Shown here piece after piece: positions 43,311-51,725 of a stretch of 64,000 bases of DNA. The position numbers were made by a program, and so were the translations under genes. Position 1 is the first letter of the stretch. Every line of letters begins with the position of its first letter. The stretch is from positions 1,240,001 to 1,304,000 of the forward strand of contig NZ_CP019562.1 in NCBI RefSeq assembly GCF_001983955.1, given 5' to 3'. The stretch comes from Streptococcus oralis. Lineage in GTDB: Bacteria; Bacillota; Bacilli; Lactobacillales; Streptococcaceae. The notes under the pieces are model-generated. The model had not been told where the DNA came from. It did no database searches and saw nothing but the letters and a program-made list of their open reading frames with translations.

Positions 43311-44216
43311 TTATTCCTTCTCACCCAAGATTCGGACTTCTCTTTCAAGAGTGACACCTGAGTGTTCCTTGACTTTTTCGATAACAGATTGGATCAAGTC
43401 TTCATAGTCTTTGGCCGTTCCGTCAGCAACATTGATCATGAAACCAGCGTGCTTTTCAGATACTTCCACACCACCGATACGATAGCCTTTCAAGCCAGCC
43501 TCTGAAATCAACTGTCCTGCAAAATGCCCAACTGGACGCTTAAAGACTGACCCACATGATGGGTATTCTAGAGGTTGTTTGAGTTCACGTAGGTGCGTCA
43601 AGCGGTCCATTTCTTGCTTGATAACCTGATGATTCCCTGGAGCTAGGGCAAATTTAGCTGACAAAACAACAGCTCCAGAATCCTGAATAGCTGAATGGCG
43701 GTAACCAAAAGCCAAATCCTTGGCAGATAAGGTCTCGATTTCCCCTTCCTTGGTCAAAATTTGACAAGACTGCAAGATATGAGCAATCTCTCCTCCATAG
43801 GCACCCGCATTCATAAAGACAGCTCCACCGATGCTTCCAGGAATCCCACAAGCAAACTCAAAACCAGTCAAACTATGACGGAGAGCAATACGTGTCGTTT
43901 CGATCAAGTTCGCTCCAGCTTCTGCTTCAATAGTGTAACCATCAACTGAAACGTTATTAAGCTTATCGCATAAGATGACAAAACCACGGATTCCACCTTC
44001 ACGCACGATGATATTGCTGGCATTTCCTAGCACCATCCAAGGAATATTCTCTTGATTGGCAAATTGGACGACACGGGCCATCTCATAGCGATTGCGTGGC
44101 AAAACTAGATAATCTGCTCGACCTCCAACCTTGGTATAGGTATAGGTCTTCAAAGGTTCCTTAAAACGAATATCGATTCCTTCTAGGATTTCAAGCATTT
44201 TTTCTTTTACTGACAT
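43311..44216 (-). CDS. murB: UDP-N-acetylenolpyruvoylglucosamine reductase
   Basis: FAD- and NADPH-dependent step of peptidoglycan precursor synthesis. The 301-residue protein has the FAD-binding residues around [49 protein letters not shown] and the catalytic region [11 protein letters not shown] with the conserved Ser. The C-terminus has [13 protein letters not shown]. It lies upstream of potABCD on the same strand, an arrangement I recall from pneumococcus. Confidence 0.96.
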   Translation of the reverse strand: MSVKEKMLEILEGIDIRFKEPLKTYTYTKVGGRADYLVLPRNRYEMARVVQFANQENIPWMVLGNASNIIVREGGIRGFVILCDKLNNVSVDGYTIEAEAGANLIETTRIALRHSLTGFEFACGIPGSIGGAVFMNAGAYGGEIAHILQSCQILTKEGEIETLSAKDLAFGYRHSAIQDSGAVVLSAKFALAPGNHQVIKQEMDRLTHLRELKQPLEYPSCGSVFKRPVGHFAGQLISEAGLKGYRIGGVEVSEKHAGFMINVADGTAKDYEDLIQSVIEKVKEHSGVTLEREVRILGEKE

Positions 44217-44281
44217 GTCACTCTTCCTTTTTCAAAATTCATTCCATTATACCATTTTTAGAGACATTTGACGACCTCAAA

Positions 44282-44380
44282 ATGACTATTGATAATTCAA
44301 CTCTTGTTTTTCAAATGATGGATACAGATGTTGACGTGAATGGGGACTATAGAAAAACAGCCCAAGAGTTAGATGAATGA
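44282..44380 (+). CDS. Short frame of 32 codons in the murB/araC gap, doubtful
   Basis: ATG at 44282 opens a frame reading MTIDNSTLVFQMMDTDVDVN and further, ending at 44380. No good Shine-Dalgarno is seen and no family was recognised. It overlaps the left arm of a large inverted repeat. It could be a gene relic or chance. The rest of the gap (44217-44281 and 44418-44483) shows nothing I can name. Confidence 0.15.
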   Translation: MTIDNSTLVFQMMDTDVDVNGDYRKTAQELDE

Positions 44381-44417
44381 TATCTAACTTTCAGGATGCT
44401 GTTTTCAAAATTTTTTT
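44354..44417. repeat. Nested inverted repeat/terminator-like hairpin
   Basis: Outer arms AAAACAGC (44354-44361) and GCTGTTTT (44398-44405) enclose perfect inner arms AGTTAGAT (44367-44374) and ATCTAACT (44382-44389) with a 7-base loop. TTTTTTTAT follows on the plus strand. No plus-strand gene ends here, so it may be left from a lost gene or a small mobile repeat. Confidence 0.5.
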
Positions 44418-44483
44418 ATATTGAATCTATCTACACTTGAAGCAATCAATAAGACCCTTCTAAAGCAAATGCTGAGATGGATG

Positions 44484-45305
44484 CTAATCAAGCGGGGACT
44501 TTTTCCAGCTTTGGCGGTAAAATTTAGGACTCACAGAGAAAAAGTTCTTAAAGGCTTTTGAAAAGACTAGTTGGTCCTGATAGCCGACTTCCAAGGTAAT
44601 TTCTTTTATAGATAGATTGGTGTCAGTTAAGAGTGTTCTTGCCTTTAGCAGGCGTGTTTCAAGGAGAAATTGCTGAGGAGATTTATGGTAAAGTTTCTTA
44701 AACTGACGAAACAAAGTACTACGACTGAGTCCGACCTGGGATGCCAAGTTTTGAATAGAGATATCTTGTTGGTAGTGTTGTAGTAAAATCTGTGCAGCTT
44801 TTTCAACAGGGAGTTGAGCGACATTCAGCGGTATTTCTGCTGGAAATTCTTCCTGCAAGTAGTAAAGGAAGGTATAAATTTGCATCTGGTACCAGCTTTC
44901 TTTTTGCCTATTTTCTGCAGTTTTGTGACAGATGTCCTGAATGATTTCCCTGCTTTTAAAATAACTATCGAAATGGCAAACAGACTCATAAAAAACTTGT
45001 GTGTTTTGGAGATAGTCGCTTAATTTGTCTCCAGAGAATCCCAGCCAGTAGGTGGTCCAAGGATCTTCTGGATTTGCCCAATAGCGTACTTTTTGGCCTT
45101 TTCTTAGGATAAAACCATCATTTTTCTCCAAAGAATAGGTCTGCCCATCAACTTGCAGGTAGCCTTTGCCTTCACAAATCCAGTGGATGACAAAATCCTG
45201 AAAAACAGTATAGTCATAAAACGGAAAGCTAGAATAATCATCAATCCCACATTCTTCAAGGTAAAATTCCTTAGATGTTTCTTTAAAATAGTGCCATAGT
45301 TTCAT
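44484..45305 (-). CDS. AraC-family transcription regulator
   Basis: The 273-residue regulator has an N-terminal cupin-type sensing domain (residues ~15-150; ICEGKGYLQVDGQTYSLEKN). Its C-terminal double helix-turn-helix contains ISIQNLASQVGLSRSTLFRQ and LSIKEITLEVGYQDQLVFSK, then FKNFFSVSPKFYRQ. The chosen ATG (MKLWHYFKET) follows AAGGAG by 9 bases; a longer in-frame start is less likely. It is divergent from the MFS transporter, 100 bases away, which suggests it may regulate it. The sensing domain resembles those of sugar regulators, but the ligand is unknown. Confidence 0.85.
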   Translation of the reverse strand: MKLWHYFKETSKEFYLEECGIDDYSSFPFYDYTVFQDFVIHWICEGKGYLQVDGQTYSLEKNDGFILRKGQKVRYWANPEDPWTTYWLGFSGDKLSDYLQNTQVFYESVCHFDSYFKSREIIQDICHKTAENRQKESWYQMQIYTFLYYLQEEFPAEIPLNVAQLPVEKAAQILLQHYQQDISIQNLASQVGLSRSTLFRQFKKLYHKSPQQFLLETRLLKARTLLTDTNLSIKEITLEVGYQDQLVFSKAFKNFFSVSPKFYRQSWKKSPLD

Positions 45306-45404
45306 AAATGCTTTCTCCTTGCAACATAAGTGCATATTTCTTCATCATGAACTCCTAGAAAAGCGATAAGCATTGGTTTATAATGGGCCAAGAAAGGAAA
45401 ACAA

Positions 45405-46613
45405 ATGAAAAAGTCGTATCAATCTAGTATAGTAGGGCTCAACCTCAGTAATCAAATTGTTTCCATCACCATCACAGGTGACTTCATGATTCTTTTTATG
45501 AGTCAGATTTTAAGTTTTAGTGATTTGCAAAATAGCTGGCTTATCACAATGCTACCAATTATAGCCCTTGTCCGCATTCCCTTGTCTCATCTGATGCGGA
45601 GGAAAAATCTCCTTGACCTGATGCGGTGGAGTATACTGTCTAAGCTGTGTTTGCTAGGGATATTAGTAGTGATTCCCTACGAAAGTGTGACTTTTTCTAT
45701 CTATGCTCTTTTTCTGGTTCTATATCAGATAGCCGTGGAGTTGGGCTTTGGTCTGGCTTGGAACCCCTTAATATTATTATTAACAGAAGAGAAAGTTCGC
45801 GCAAAATTTCTCAGTTACCTAGGTTTGTTTCAGCTAGTCACGAGCTTTTATACCCTTCTTATTTCCTTTTTCATCGGAAAAGAACTGACTGCACTTCATT
45901 ATCGTTGGTTACTGGTGATTGCCCTTGCTAGTCTGTTCATGCAGTTTATCCTTTTGAAACAGTTACAAACAGACTATAGCTTGTTTCAAAATCATCAAGT
46001 AACAAGGCAGATGGACTGGCAGGTTTTGAAAAAACAGCTCTGGCACCATGTCCGTATCCTACTTTTGGATAGTTTGATTTTATATGTAACCTTAACGATG
46101 AATGTCCTCTATATGGTACAGGTATTGCACCTATCCGCCAACCTCGTGTCTCTATATTCGAGTATGAGTTTGCTGGGGAACGTCCTAGCCTTTGCTCTTG
46201 CAGGTCCTTGTTTTGAAAAAAGACGTTCTCTGTTTTTCACAATCTTACTGTTGGTAACGGGATGCGAGATTCTTTTGATCTTCTTTCTTCCCCACGATGC
46301 TGCATCCTATACAATCTTTTGGAGCATAGGTTGGGGGTTATTAAATGGGGCTGTGGGAGCTCTATGGGGACTCTACATTTCTCTAGTCAAACACCAGGCA
46401 GCAAGTCCTAGCCCCTTTACAATTTGGAATATTTATCAGGGGATTGCCTATCTTGTTAGTGTACTTGTCTTTTATCTCTCTGGTAACTTGGTGCACCTAG
46501 CTAGTTCCAGCTCAGGGCTGGATCCGTATCGTCTGGTCTTGATTGTCTGCCTAAGCATCTGCATCATAGTTTGTTTACGGATGCTGTATAGAAGAAAAAT
46601 AGGTCTCAAGTGA
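45405..46613 (+). CDS. MFS transporter (12 membrane segments)
   Basis: The 402-residue, very hydrophobic protein fits a major facilitator. The first helices include IVGLNLSNQIVSITITGDFM, and a basic cytosolic loop (HLMRRKNLLDLMRW) lies after the second helix. A second half of six helices follows a central loop around residues 190-205. The substrate cannot be read. It starts 20 bases after a TATAAT (45379-45384), with AAAGGA before the ATG. It faces the AraC gene head to head and ends at a terminator shared with the LacI-type gene. Confidence 0.75.
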   Translation: MKKSYQSSIVGLNLSNQIVSITITGDFMILFMSQILSFSDLQNSWLITMLPIIALVRIPLSHLMRRKNLLDLMRWSILSKLCLLGILVVIPYESVTFSIYALFLVLYQIAVELGFGLAWNPLILLLTEEKVRAKFLSYLGLFQLVTSFYTLLISFFIGKELTALHYRWLLVIALASLFMQFILLKQLQTDYSLFQNHQVTRQMDWQVLKKQLWHHVRILLLDSLILYVTLTMNVLYMVQVLHLSANLVSLYSSMSLLGNVLAFALAGPCFEKRRSLFFTILLLVTGCEILLIFFLPHDAASYTIFWSIGWGLLNGAVGALWGLYISLVKHQAASPSPFTIWNIYQGIAYLVSVLVFYLSGNLVHLASSSSGLDPYRLVLIVCLSICIIVCLRMLYRRKIGLK

Positions 46614-46634
46614 CTATTGTCGCTTGAGACTATT
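46603..46634. terminator. Bidirectional terminator between MFS and LacI-type genes
   Basis: GTCTCAAGTGAC pairs with GTCGCTTGAGAC around TATT. It overlaps the end of the MFS gene and lies just before the stop of the convergent regulator; T-rich sequence follows. Confidence 0.75.
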
Positions 46635-46637
46635 TTA

Positions 46638-47570
46638 TCATCGTATGATAAACTCCGATTGAAGGATAATGGTCCGTTTTTCGTCAGAGAGAGCTTGCTT
46701 GAAGCTTTCCTGACCGAGTTGGTAGGATTTATTATCAATGGTAGGAATCCCCAGTACCTCTCCTGTCAGTTGCTTTTCTTGGCCAATCAGCAAAGGTAAT
46801 GCAAGATTTTTCTCCTGATAATAGCGAACCACACCAGTTGCTACATCATCTCCGTTGCTGAAAATACAGTCTAAATCTTGCTCTAGTAGGCTATCCCCTT
46901 GCTCATAAGCATCCTCTCCCGTGGAAATGCCATCCAAAATCAGAGGTTCCTTTTTTTCACCAAAAACTTCCTTGTAGGCTTCCATAGTAAGACGGTAGGT
47001 GGAACTTTTTAGGTCTTTTCGGGTAAATAGCAGAGCAATTCTACTTTTTCCCTGGTCTTTAATCCAATTAAAGGCTGTCTTGCAAGCATGGGTGCGGCTC
47101 ACATAAACGCTACTCAGATTGGGGTCCTGCACTTCTTCACAGCAGACAATATTGCCATACTTAGCGTAGGAAGCAATGGTTTCTAAGTCTACACTGCGAG
47201 AGGTGAAAATAAGACTGTCAAAGGCCCTTCCTCGAAGCTGCTCCAGATAATATTTTTCCAAGTCTATATCATAACGAGAAGGTAGAATGAGCAAGGTATA
47301 GTTATGATCCATAGCAGCGTCCAAAAGCCCGTTCAGTAACTGACTAAAATAAGGGGGCAGGGTCATGTTGGGAATAACTACACCGACCCGACGAGTCGAA
47401 CCTGAACTTAACTCCTGAGCTAGAATGTTGGGGCGGTAGTCCAGTTCCTCCATGACTTGCAGGATTTTCTGACGAGCCTCCTCGGATACATGAGGATGGT
47501 TGTTGATGACGCGTGACACGCTAGAAACTGAGTAGCCACTCAGTTTGGCAATTTTTCGAATATTTGTCAT
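46638..47570 (-). CDS. LacI/GalR-family transcription repressor
   Basis: The 310-residue regulator begins MTNIRKIAKLSGYSVSSVSR, a LacI helix-turn-helix with hinge (VINNHPHVSEEARQKILQVM). A periplasmic-binding-protein-like sensor domain follows (RVGVVIPNMTLPPYFSQLLN). An in-frame extension upstream overlaps the HAD gene and is unlikely. It lies 43 bases after the HAD phosphatase gene and shares its promoter, which holds a LacI-type palindrome; autoregulation is probable. The effector is unknown. Confidence 0.88.
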   Translation of the reverse strand: MTNIRKIAKLSGYSVSSVSRVINNHPHVSEEARQKILQVMEELDYRPNILAQELSSGSTRRVGVVIPNMTLPPYFSQLLNGLLDAAMDHNYTLLILPSRYDIDLEKYYLEQLRGRAFDSLIFTSRSVDLETIASYAKYGNIVCCEEVQDPNLSSVYVSRTHACKTAFNWIKDQGKSRIALLFTRKDLKSSTYRLTMEAYKEVFGEKKEPLILDGISTGEDAYEQGDSLLEQDLDCIFSNGDDVATGVVRYYQEKNLALPLLIGQEKQLTGEVLGIPTIDNKSYQLGQESFKQALSDEKRTIILQSEFIIR

Positions 47571-47613
47571 TGTTTGCTTTCTATAAGAGGATTGACATCC
47601 TCCGAACACGTGA

Positions 47614-48426
47614 TTAGTGGATTTTTTTGAGATATTTACGGATGCCGTAGCCGACACCATGTTCATCATTGCTGCGTGTTACCTTATAATCCAGCTCTTT
47701 GATGTCAGGAAAGGCATTGCCCATTACAATTGGATAGCCCACCATCTCAAACATTGGGATATCGTTGTGCCCATCACCAAAGGCAGCGATCTGGCTCTTA
47801 TCTAAACCTTCTTTTTTGAGAATATAAGCAATACCTTTTGATTTTTTAGCAGTTTTGCTGGTAATTTCTAGATGATATTGGCCAGATCGGAGAATGCTGA
47901 CCTCACCCAAGTCTAGGGCTTGCAAGTATTTTTCCAGTGCTAATAGTTCGTCATTATCTAGGGCAATCATCATTATCTTGAAGGTATTGTCCTTAGCTGC
48001 TAGAAAATCAGCCTCGTTCGTAAGTGTTGGTGCCTGGCGCGTGATGTTGAACTCTAGACGAATCCCTTCATCTATTCTATCACAATACCAGTTCGTCATA
48101 TCATAATAGCTGACGCTAATTTGTGGAAAATGCTGGCGCACTGCCTGTAAGATAGTTTGTGCTGTCTTTCTAGGGAGAATATCTATATGAAGGGGCTTGA
48201 CCTTTCCATCCACAATCTGATAAATCAAACCACCGTTAAAACCTACTTGAGGTCCAGTCAGCTGAAGTGCTTCGATAGCCTCTCTCATTTCCATTGGAGC
48301 TCGAGCAGAAACCAGAGTCAGCGGAATCTGAGCATCGCGGATAGCCTTGCTATTCTCGCTAGAAACGCGGCCCTCAGAATTGAGAAGGGTGCCGTCCATA
48401 TCTGAAAAAATACGTTTGATGGTCAT
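47614..48426 (-). CDS. Cof-type HAD-family hydrolase
   Basis: Predicted cytosolic phosphatase for sugar phosphates or a related small molecule. The 270 residues have the HAD motif I IFSDMDGTLLNSEG with the catalytic DxD, motif II around LTLVSARAPMEM, the type IIB (Cof) cap, and motif III/IV KKEGLDKSQIAAFGDGHNDI. It is the first gene of a unit with the LacI-type repressor. The substrate cannot be inferred. Confidence 0.9.
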   Translation of the reverse strand: MTIKRIFSDMDGTLLNSEGRVSSENSKAIRDAQIPLTLVSARAPMEMREAIEALQLTGPQVGFNGGLIYQIVDGKVKPLHIDILPRKTAQTILQAVRQHFPQISVSYYDMTNWYCDRIDEGIRLEFNITRQAPTLTNEADFLAAKDNTFKIMMIALDNDELLALEKYLQALDLGEVSILRSGQYHLEITSKTAKKSKGIAYILKKEGLDKSQIAAFGDGHNDIPMFEMVGYPIVMGNAFPDIKELDYKVTRSNDEHGVGYGIRKYLKKIH

Positions 48427-48503
48427 AATGTTGTCCTCTTTTCTTCTTTGTCCGCTAGCGTGTGATAGGTCGGTTTAAATGCGCATTCCCAACCTTTGAT
48501 ACC

Positions 48504-48534
48504 ATTGTACATTCTGGAACGCGTTCCATGTCAA
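48504..48534 (-). promoter_or_regulatory. Promoter of the HAD-lacI unit with a LacI-type operator between -35 and -10
   Basis: On the minus strand -35 TTGACA (48529-48534) and -10 TACAAT (48504-48509) flank the perfect palindrome TGGAACGCGTTCCA (48515-48528). A repressor bound there would cover the spacer. The spacing is 19 bp to TACAAT, or 17 to the overlapping TGTACA. Confidence 0.7.
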
Positions 48535-48617
48535 GAGGAAAATGAAAAATTTTTTAAATTTTTTTCGAGCATATATAAAGTTGATGTGGACTTGCTTGAT
48601 AACAGCATCTCCTAGGC

Positions 48618-48686
48618 TTAATTGAAGATTTTATCAAACAAGTTTTTCATTTCTTGAAAAGCTGGCTGTCCCTTGGTAAATAGGTG
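48618..48686 (-). pseudogene. Possible gene relic in the 48.5-48.8 kb gap, very weak
   Basis: Between the HAD promoter (48534) and the yhfC terminator (48775) there is no real gene. On the minus strand a 22-codon stretch reads TKGQPAFQEMKNLFDKIFN before a stop at 48618-48620, which looks like the end of a helical protein, but an in-frame stop lies just upstream. It may be the tail of a deleted gene or chance. Nothing else was recognised in this ~240-base stretch. Confidence 0.15.
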
Positions 48687-48774
48687 TTAAACAGAAAGAT
48701 AGGCTTGTCTTCCAGATAATACAACGGGTGGTAAATAGTAAGAAATAGACAAAAACAGAGTTAAGAGAGAACAA

Positions 48775-48799
48775 TAAAAAGAGGTCACCCCTCTTTTTA
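48775..48799 (-). terminator. Terminator of the yhfC gene
   Basis: AAAAAGAGG (48776-48784) pairs with CCTCTTTTT (48790-48798). It overlaps the stop codon of the gene upstream on the minus strand and provides its own T-run. Confidence 0.7.
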
Positions 48800-49549
48800 T
48801 GATTTTTTCCAAAATGTAGATTTGGTCAGCCAGATAAAGACTAGAAGCTCTACGAGAAGAATAAACTCAACTAGAAGCGGATTTGCAATCCATCCCACTT
48901 GAGATAAGGCTGGAGCTAAGTCAAACAAGGCATGTAATCCATAGGCAACAAAGAGATAGAGCCATTTCTTTTGGCTAACACTTTGGTAAACCCAGATGGA
49001 AAGACCGATTTGGAGAACTAGAGCCAATACACGCTCAACTCCTAGTAAATAAACCTGCCATACAGAAAGAGACTGAACCATTTCGAGTGTCGTCTTTGGA
49101 AGGAGATTGGCTACATCAGTATTTGAAGACTGGATGAATGAAAAGAGGATCAACAAACCGATCAAGCTTCCCATCCCAAGATAGAGCAACTCCAAACCTC
49201 CATGTCCCAAGCCATAAGCCAAAGCATCTCGATCTTCTAGCTTTCTCTTTTTCTCCAACCATTTAAAAAAGATAAGACGAGCCGTCTCTTCAAAAAGGGC
49301 TGCCATAGCGATCCCATAAAGGACGTATAAGAAAGGCTGCTCCTGCATAAGCGGAATGGTTCCATCTTTTTGCGGATGGAGTATCAGAAGGTGAACCATC
49401 TTCTCTAACACTTGAGAAGAAACAAAAAATGCGATTGCCCCCAAGCCCATCACTGCAAGAGAGATTTTAAACCGTTTTTTGGCATACCAAGTCCCACTTA
49501 CTAGAATGAGAACCAAAGCGATCATGGTAAGGATAATATGTACTGTCAT
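48797..49549 (-). CDS. YhfC-family intramembrane metalloprotease-like protein
   Basis: A 250-residue membrane protein with about 7 helices. It shows the putative metalloprotease residues FEETARLIFF (EE), GLGHGGLELLYLG (His-Gly-Gly-x-Glu) and, near the end, YGLHALFDLAP (His and Asp), as in YhfC/CPBP-like families. The substrate is unknown; CPBP-type relatives are often linked to bacteriocin immunity or protein processing. It lies 9 bases after acetolactate decarboxylase on the same strand, so the two are probably co-transcribed without evident functional link. Confidence 0.8.
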   Translation of the reverse strand: MTVHIILTMIALVLILVSGTWYAKKRFKISLAVMGLGAIAFFVSSQVLEKMVHLLILHPQKDGTIPLMQEQPFLYVLYGIAMAALFEETARLIFFKWLEKKRKLEDRDALAYGLGHGGLELLYLGMGSLIGLLILFSFIQSSNTDVANLLPKTTLEMVQSLSVWQVYLLGVERVLALVLQIGLSIWVYQSVSQKKWLYLFVAYGLHALFDLAPALSQVGWIANPLLVEFILLVELLVFIWLTKSTFWKKS

Positions 49550-49558
49550 CTTTTTCTC

Positions 49559-50290
49559 CTATTCTGACTTATCAATATCTTTCTTCATCTCGTCAACGTT
49601 AAATTTGGCAAATAAATACTGGCGATCTTGGACTGGAAAACGTTGGTCCAACTGGTCGACTGCCCCAACCTCGATCATTCCTTCTTTGATAACAAAGTCC
49701 ATCACATGCCCACCAAAGGTCAAGTCATCTGAGATAAAATGCAAATGGTAGCCTGCAACACTCACTCCATGGAAAATCTCCGGTGTCCAAAATCCAACAA
49801 TGGTTCCCGATACATTTTCACGGCTATATTCAGGTTGGTGAGTCGCGACATCAGCAAACTTGGTATCAGGTGTGGATTTAGGAATCATCCGCACGTGCAT
49901 TTGTGAAAATTCGCCATGAATCTTGATGGAACGAAAAAGATTTTCCCCATCATAGTAGGACTCAATTCGCTTTTCCAATTCCTTGTCCGTCATCTCAAAG
50001 CGCTGACGAAAAATCACTTCTGCCTGATGAGGGACCACTGCTGCATAGGGAATAAGAGCATCCGCTGCCACTTCAACGATTTCAGGCGTTTGACCAGACC
50101 CCTTGGCTTGATAAGCCTTGCCATCAAGGACAATCAACTCCCCATCAATCGAATCAAGGGTTCCCAAACCAAGGTCACCATGTTCCAGCAATTCTCCCAC
50201 TGTCATGGTTCCACCATAGAGACCTGCCATTAGGGCACCTAAAGTATTGTATTGAAATAATTTAACCGGTTCCTGCACTTTTCTATCCAT
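49559..50290 (-). CDS. budA: Alpha-acetolactate decarboxylase
   Basis: Converts acetolactate to acetoin, diverting pyruvate carbon away from valine/leucine synthesis and acid formation. The 243 residues contain TLGALMAGLYGGTMTVGELL, LGLGTLDSIDGELIVLDGKA and the zinc-site region GVSVAGYHLHFISDDLTFGG with conserved His residues. The length is typical. It is cytosolic and the first gene of a two-gene unit. It is divergent from a MocR-type regulator, which is a plausible but unproven controller. Confidence 0.93.
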   Translation of the reverse strand: MDRKVQEPVKLFQYNTLGALMAGLYGGTMTVGELLEHGDLGLGTLDSIDGELIVLDGKAYQAKGSGQTPEIVEVAADALIPYAAVVPHQAEVIFRQRFEMTDKELEKRIESYYDGENLFRSIKIHGEFSQMHVRMIPKSTPDTKFADVATHQPEYSRENVSGTIVGFWTPEIFHGVSVAGYHLHFISDDLTFGGHVMDFVIKEGMIEVGAVDQLDQRFPVQDRQYLFAKFNVDEMKKDIDKSE

Positions 50291-50380
50291 TCTCTTTCTT
50301 ATCTTCTTTTCAATGAATCATTATACTTTCTAAGTATACCACATTTGCTCCTAGTTGTGAAAGGGGGAATGCTTTTCCCA

Positions 50381-50409
50381 TTGCAAAGGAGGCAAAAAAA
50401 AGGTACAAT
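50381..50409 (+). promoter_or_regulatory. Promoter of the MocR-type regulator
   Basis: -35 TTGCAA (50381-50386), exactly 17 bp, -10 TACAAT (50404-50409). GGAGG precedes the ATG at 50435. Confidence 0.75.
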
Positions 50410-50434
50410 GTAACAAAATCAACGGAGGTCTGGA

Positions 50435-51706
50435 ATGAAGAAAGAAAGTAAATACCAAGTAGTCGTTTCCTTTCTAAAAAAGGGGATCGAATCAGGAAAA
50501 TTTCCAACAGGTAGCCGGCTTCCCTCCATCCGTCAATTGAGCCAAGACTTCCACTGTAGCAAGGACACTATCCAACGAGCCCTGCTGGAATTACGCCATG
50601 AACAATACCTATATGCCAAACCCCAAAGTGGCTACTATGTTCTAGAACAAGGACAGCACCAAGACTTGGAAATCGAAGTCACTGACGAACATGCCAGTGC
50701 CTATGACGACTTCCGACTCTGCGTCAACGAAACCCTGATAGGCCGAGAAAACTACCTCTTCAACTACTATGACAACCAAGAAGGCCTTGAGGAACTAAGA
50801 CAATCTGTCCATCAACTTCTTTTCAACCAAGCTCTCTACTGTAAACCCGATCAACTGGTTCTAACATCTGGTACCCAGCAAGCTCTCTTTATCCTTTCTC
50901 AGATTGACTTTCCGAGCAAGGGAGCGGAGATTTTGGTCGAACAACCGACCTACCACCGGATGAATCGCCTCTTGGTCGCTCAGGGGCTAGCATACCAGAC
51001 CATTGAACGCCGAATTGATGGCATCAACCTTGACGAACTAGAAGAACAGTTCAAATCTAGGAAGATCAAGTTTTTCTACACTATTCCTCGCTTCCACTAT
51101 CCCCTAGGTCATTCCTATTCTGATCAGGAAAAAAGGGCTATTCTGGATCTAGCAAACCAGTATGGTGTTTACATCGTAGAGGATGATTATCTAGGTGACT
51201 TAGACTCTAAAAAGGGACAAACCTTCCACTATCTGGATACTGAGGATCGGGTCATTTATATCAAGTCCTTCTCAACCAGTCTCTTTCCAGCCCTTCGTAT
51301 TACCGCTCTCATTCTTCCAAATGCCCTAAAAGAGGCCTTTGTTTCCTACAAAAATATCTTGGACTATGACAGCAATCTCATCATGCAAAAGGCTCTTTCT
51401 CTTTACATCGATAGCCAGTTATTTGAAAAAAATCGACTGGCTCGATTGAGCCTTCAAGAGAACTATCAGGCTCAGATTAAGGAGCTACTTGAAAAAAACA
51501 CCTGTCCCTTACCCCACTATCCTCTACACGATGGTCTTTTGCTTGATTTGAGACACTATCCTAAGATTGCCAGTTTGAAACACAGCTCACTCAAATTAGA
51601 CTTTTTTGAGAAGGCTTATTTGGATGCCTGTCCTTATCAGTTCGCCAAAGTCACTCTTGAAAATCTAGAAGAGCTATTAGAATACATAAAAGCAGAATTG
51701 GATTAA
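50435..51706 (+). CDS. MocR-type regulator (GntR DNA-binding domain plus aminotransferase fold)
   Basis: The 423-residue protein starts with a GntR winged helix (residues ~5-70; SRLPSIRQLSQDFHCSKDTI, QRALLELRHEQYLYAK). A full PLP-dependent fold-type I domain follows: VLTSGTQQALFILSQIDFPS, VEDDYLGDLDS, and the PLP lysine in YIKSFSTSLFPALR. Such proteins sense PLP or amino-acid-like ligands. It is divergent from budA. Target genes are not evident. It ends at a bidirectional terminator. Confidence 0.9.
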   Translation: MKKESKYQVVVSFLKKGIESGKFPTGSRLPSIRQLSQDFHCSKDTIQRALLELRHEQYLYAKPQSGYYVLEQGQHQDLEIEVTDEHASAYDDFRLCVNETLIGRENYLFNYYDNQEGLEELRQSVHQLLFNQALYCKPDQLVLTSGTQQALFILSQIDFPSKGAEILVEQPTYHRMNRLLVAQGLAYQTIERRIDGINLDELEEQFKSRKIKFFYTIPRFHYPLGHSYSDQEKRAILDLANQYGVYIVEDDYLGDLDSKKGQTFHYLDTEDRVIYIKSFSTSLFPALRITALILPNALKEAFVSYKNILDYDSNLIMQKALSLYIDSQLFEKNRLARLSLQENYQAQIKELLEKNTCPLPHYPLHDGLLLDLRHYPKIASLKHSSLKLDFFEKAYLDACPYQFAKVTLENLEELLEYIKAELD

Positions 51707-51724
51707 AGTCCAACTCTGCTTTTT
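51688..51724. terminator. Bidirectional terminator between the MocR gene and the binding-protein gene
   Basis: AAAAGCAGAATTGGA pairs with TCCAACTCTGCTTTT around a 6-base loop. It overlaps the end of the MocR gene; the convergent lipoprotein gene stops 2 bases later. Confidence 0.8.
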
Positions 51725-51725
51725 C

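Noticed and set aside
50310..50507. A 65-codon minus-strand frame covering the budA/MocR promoter region
   Set aside because: It overlaps the start of the MocR gene and its promoter, with no family resemblance.
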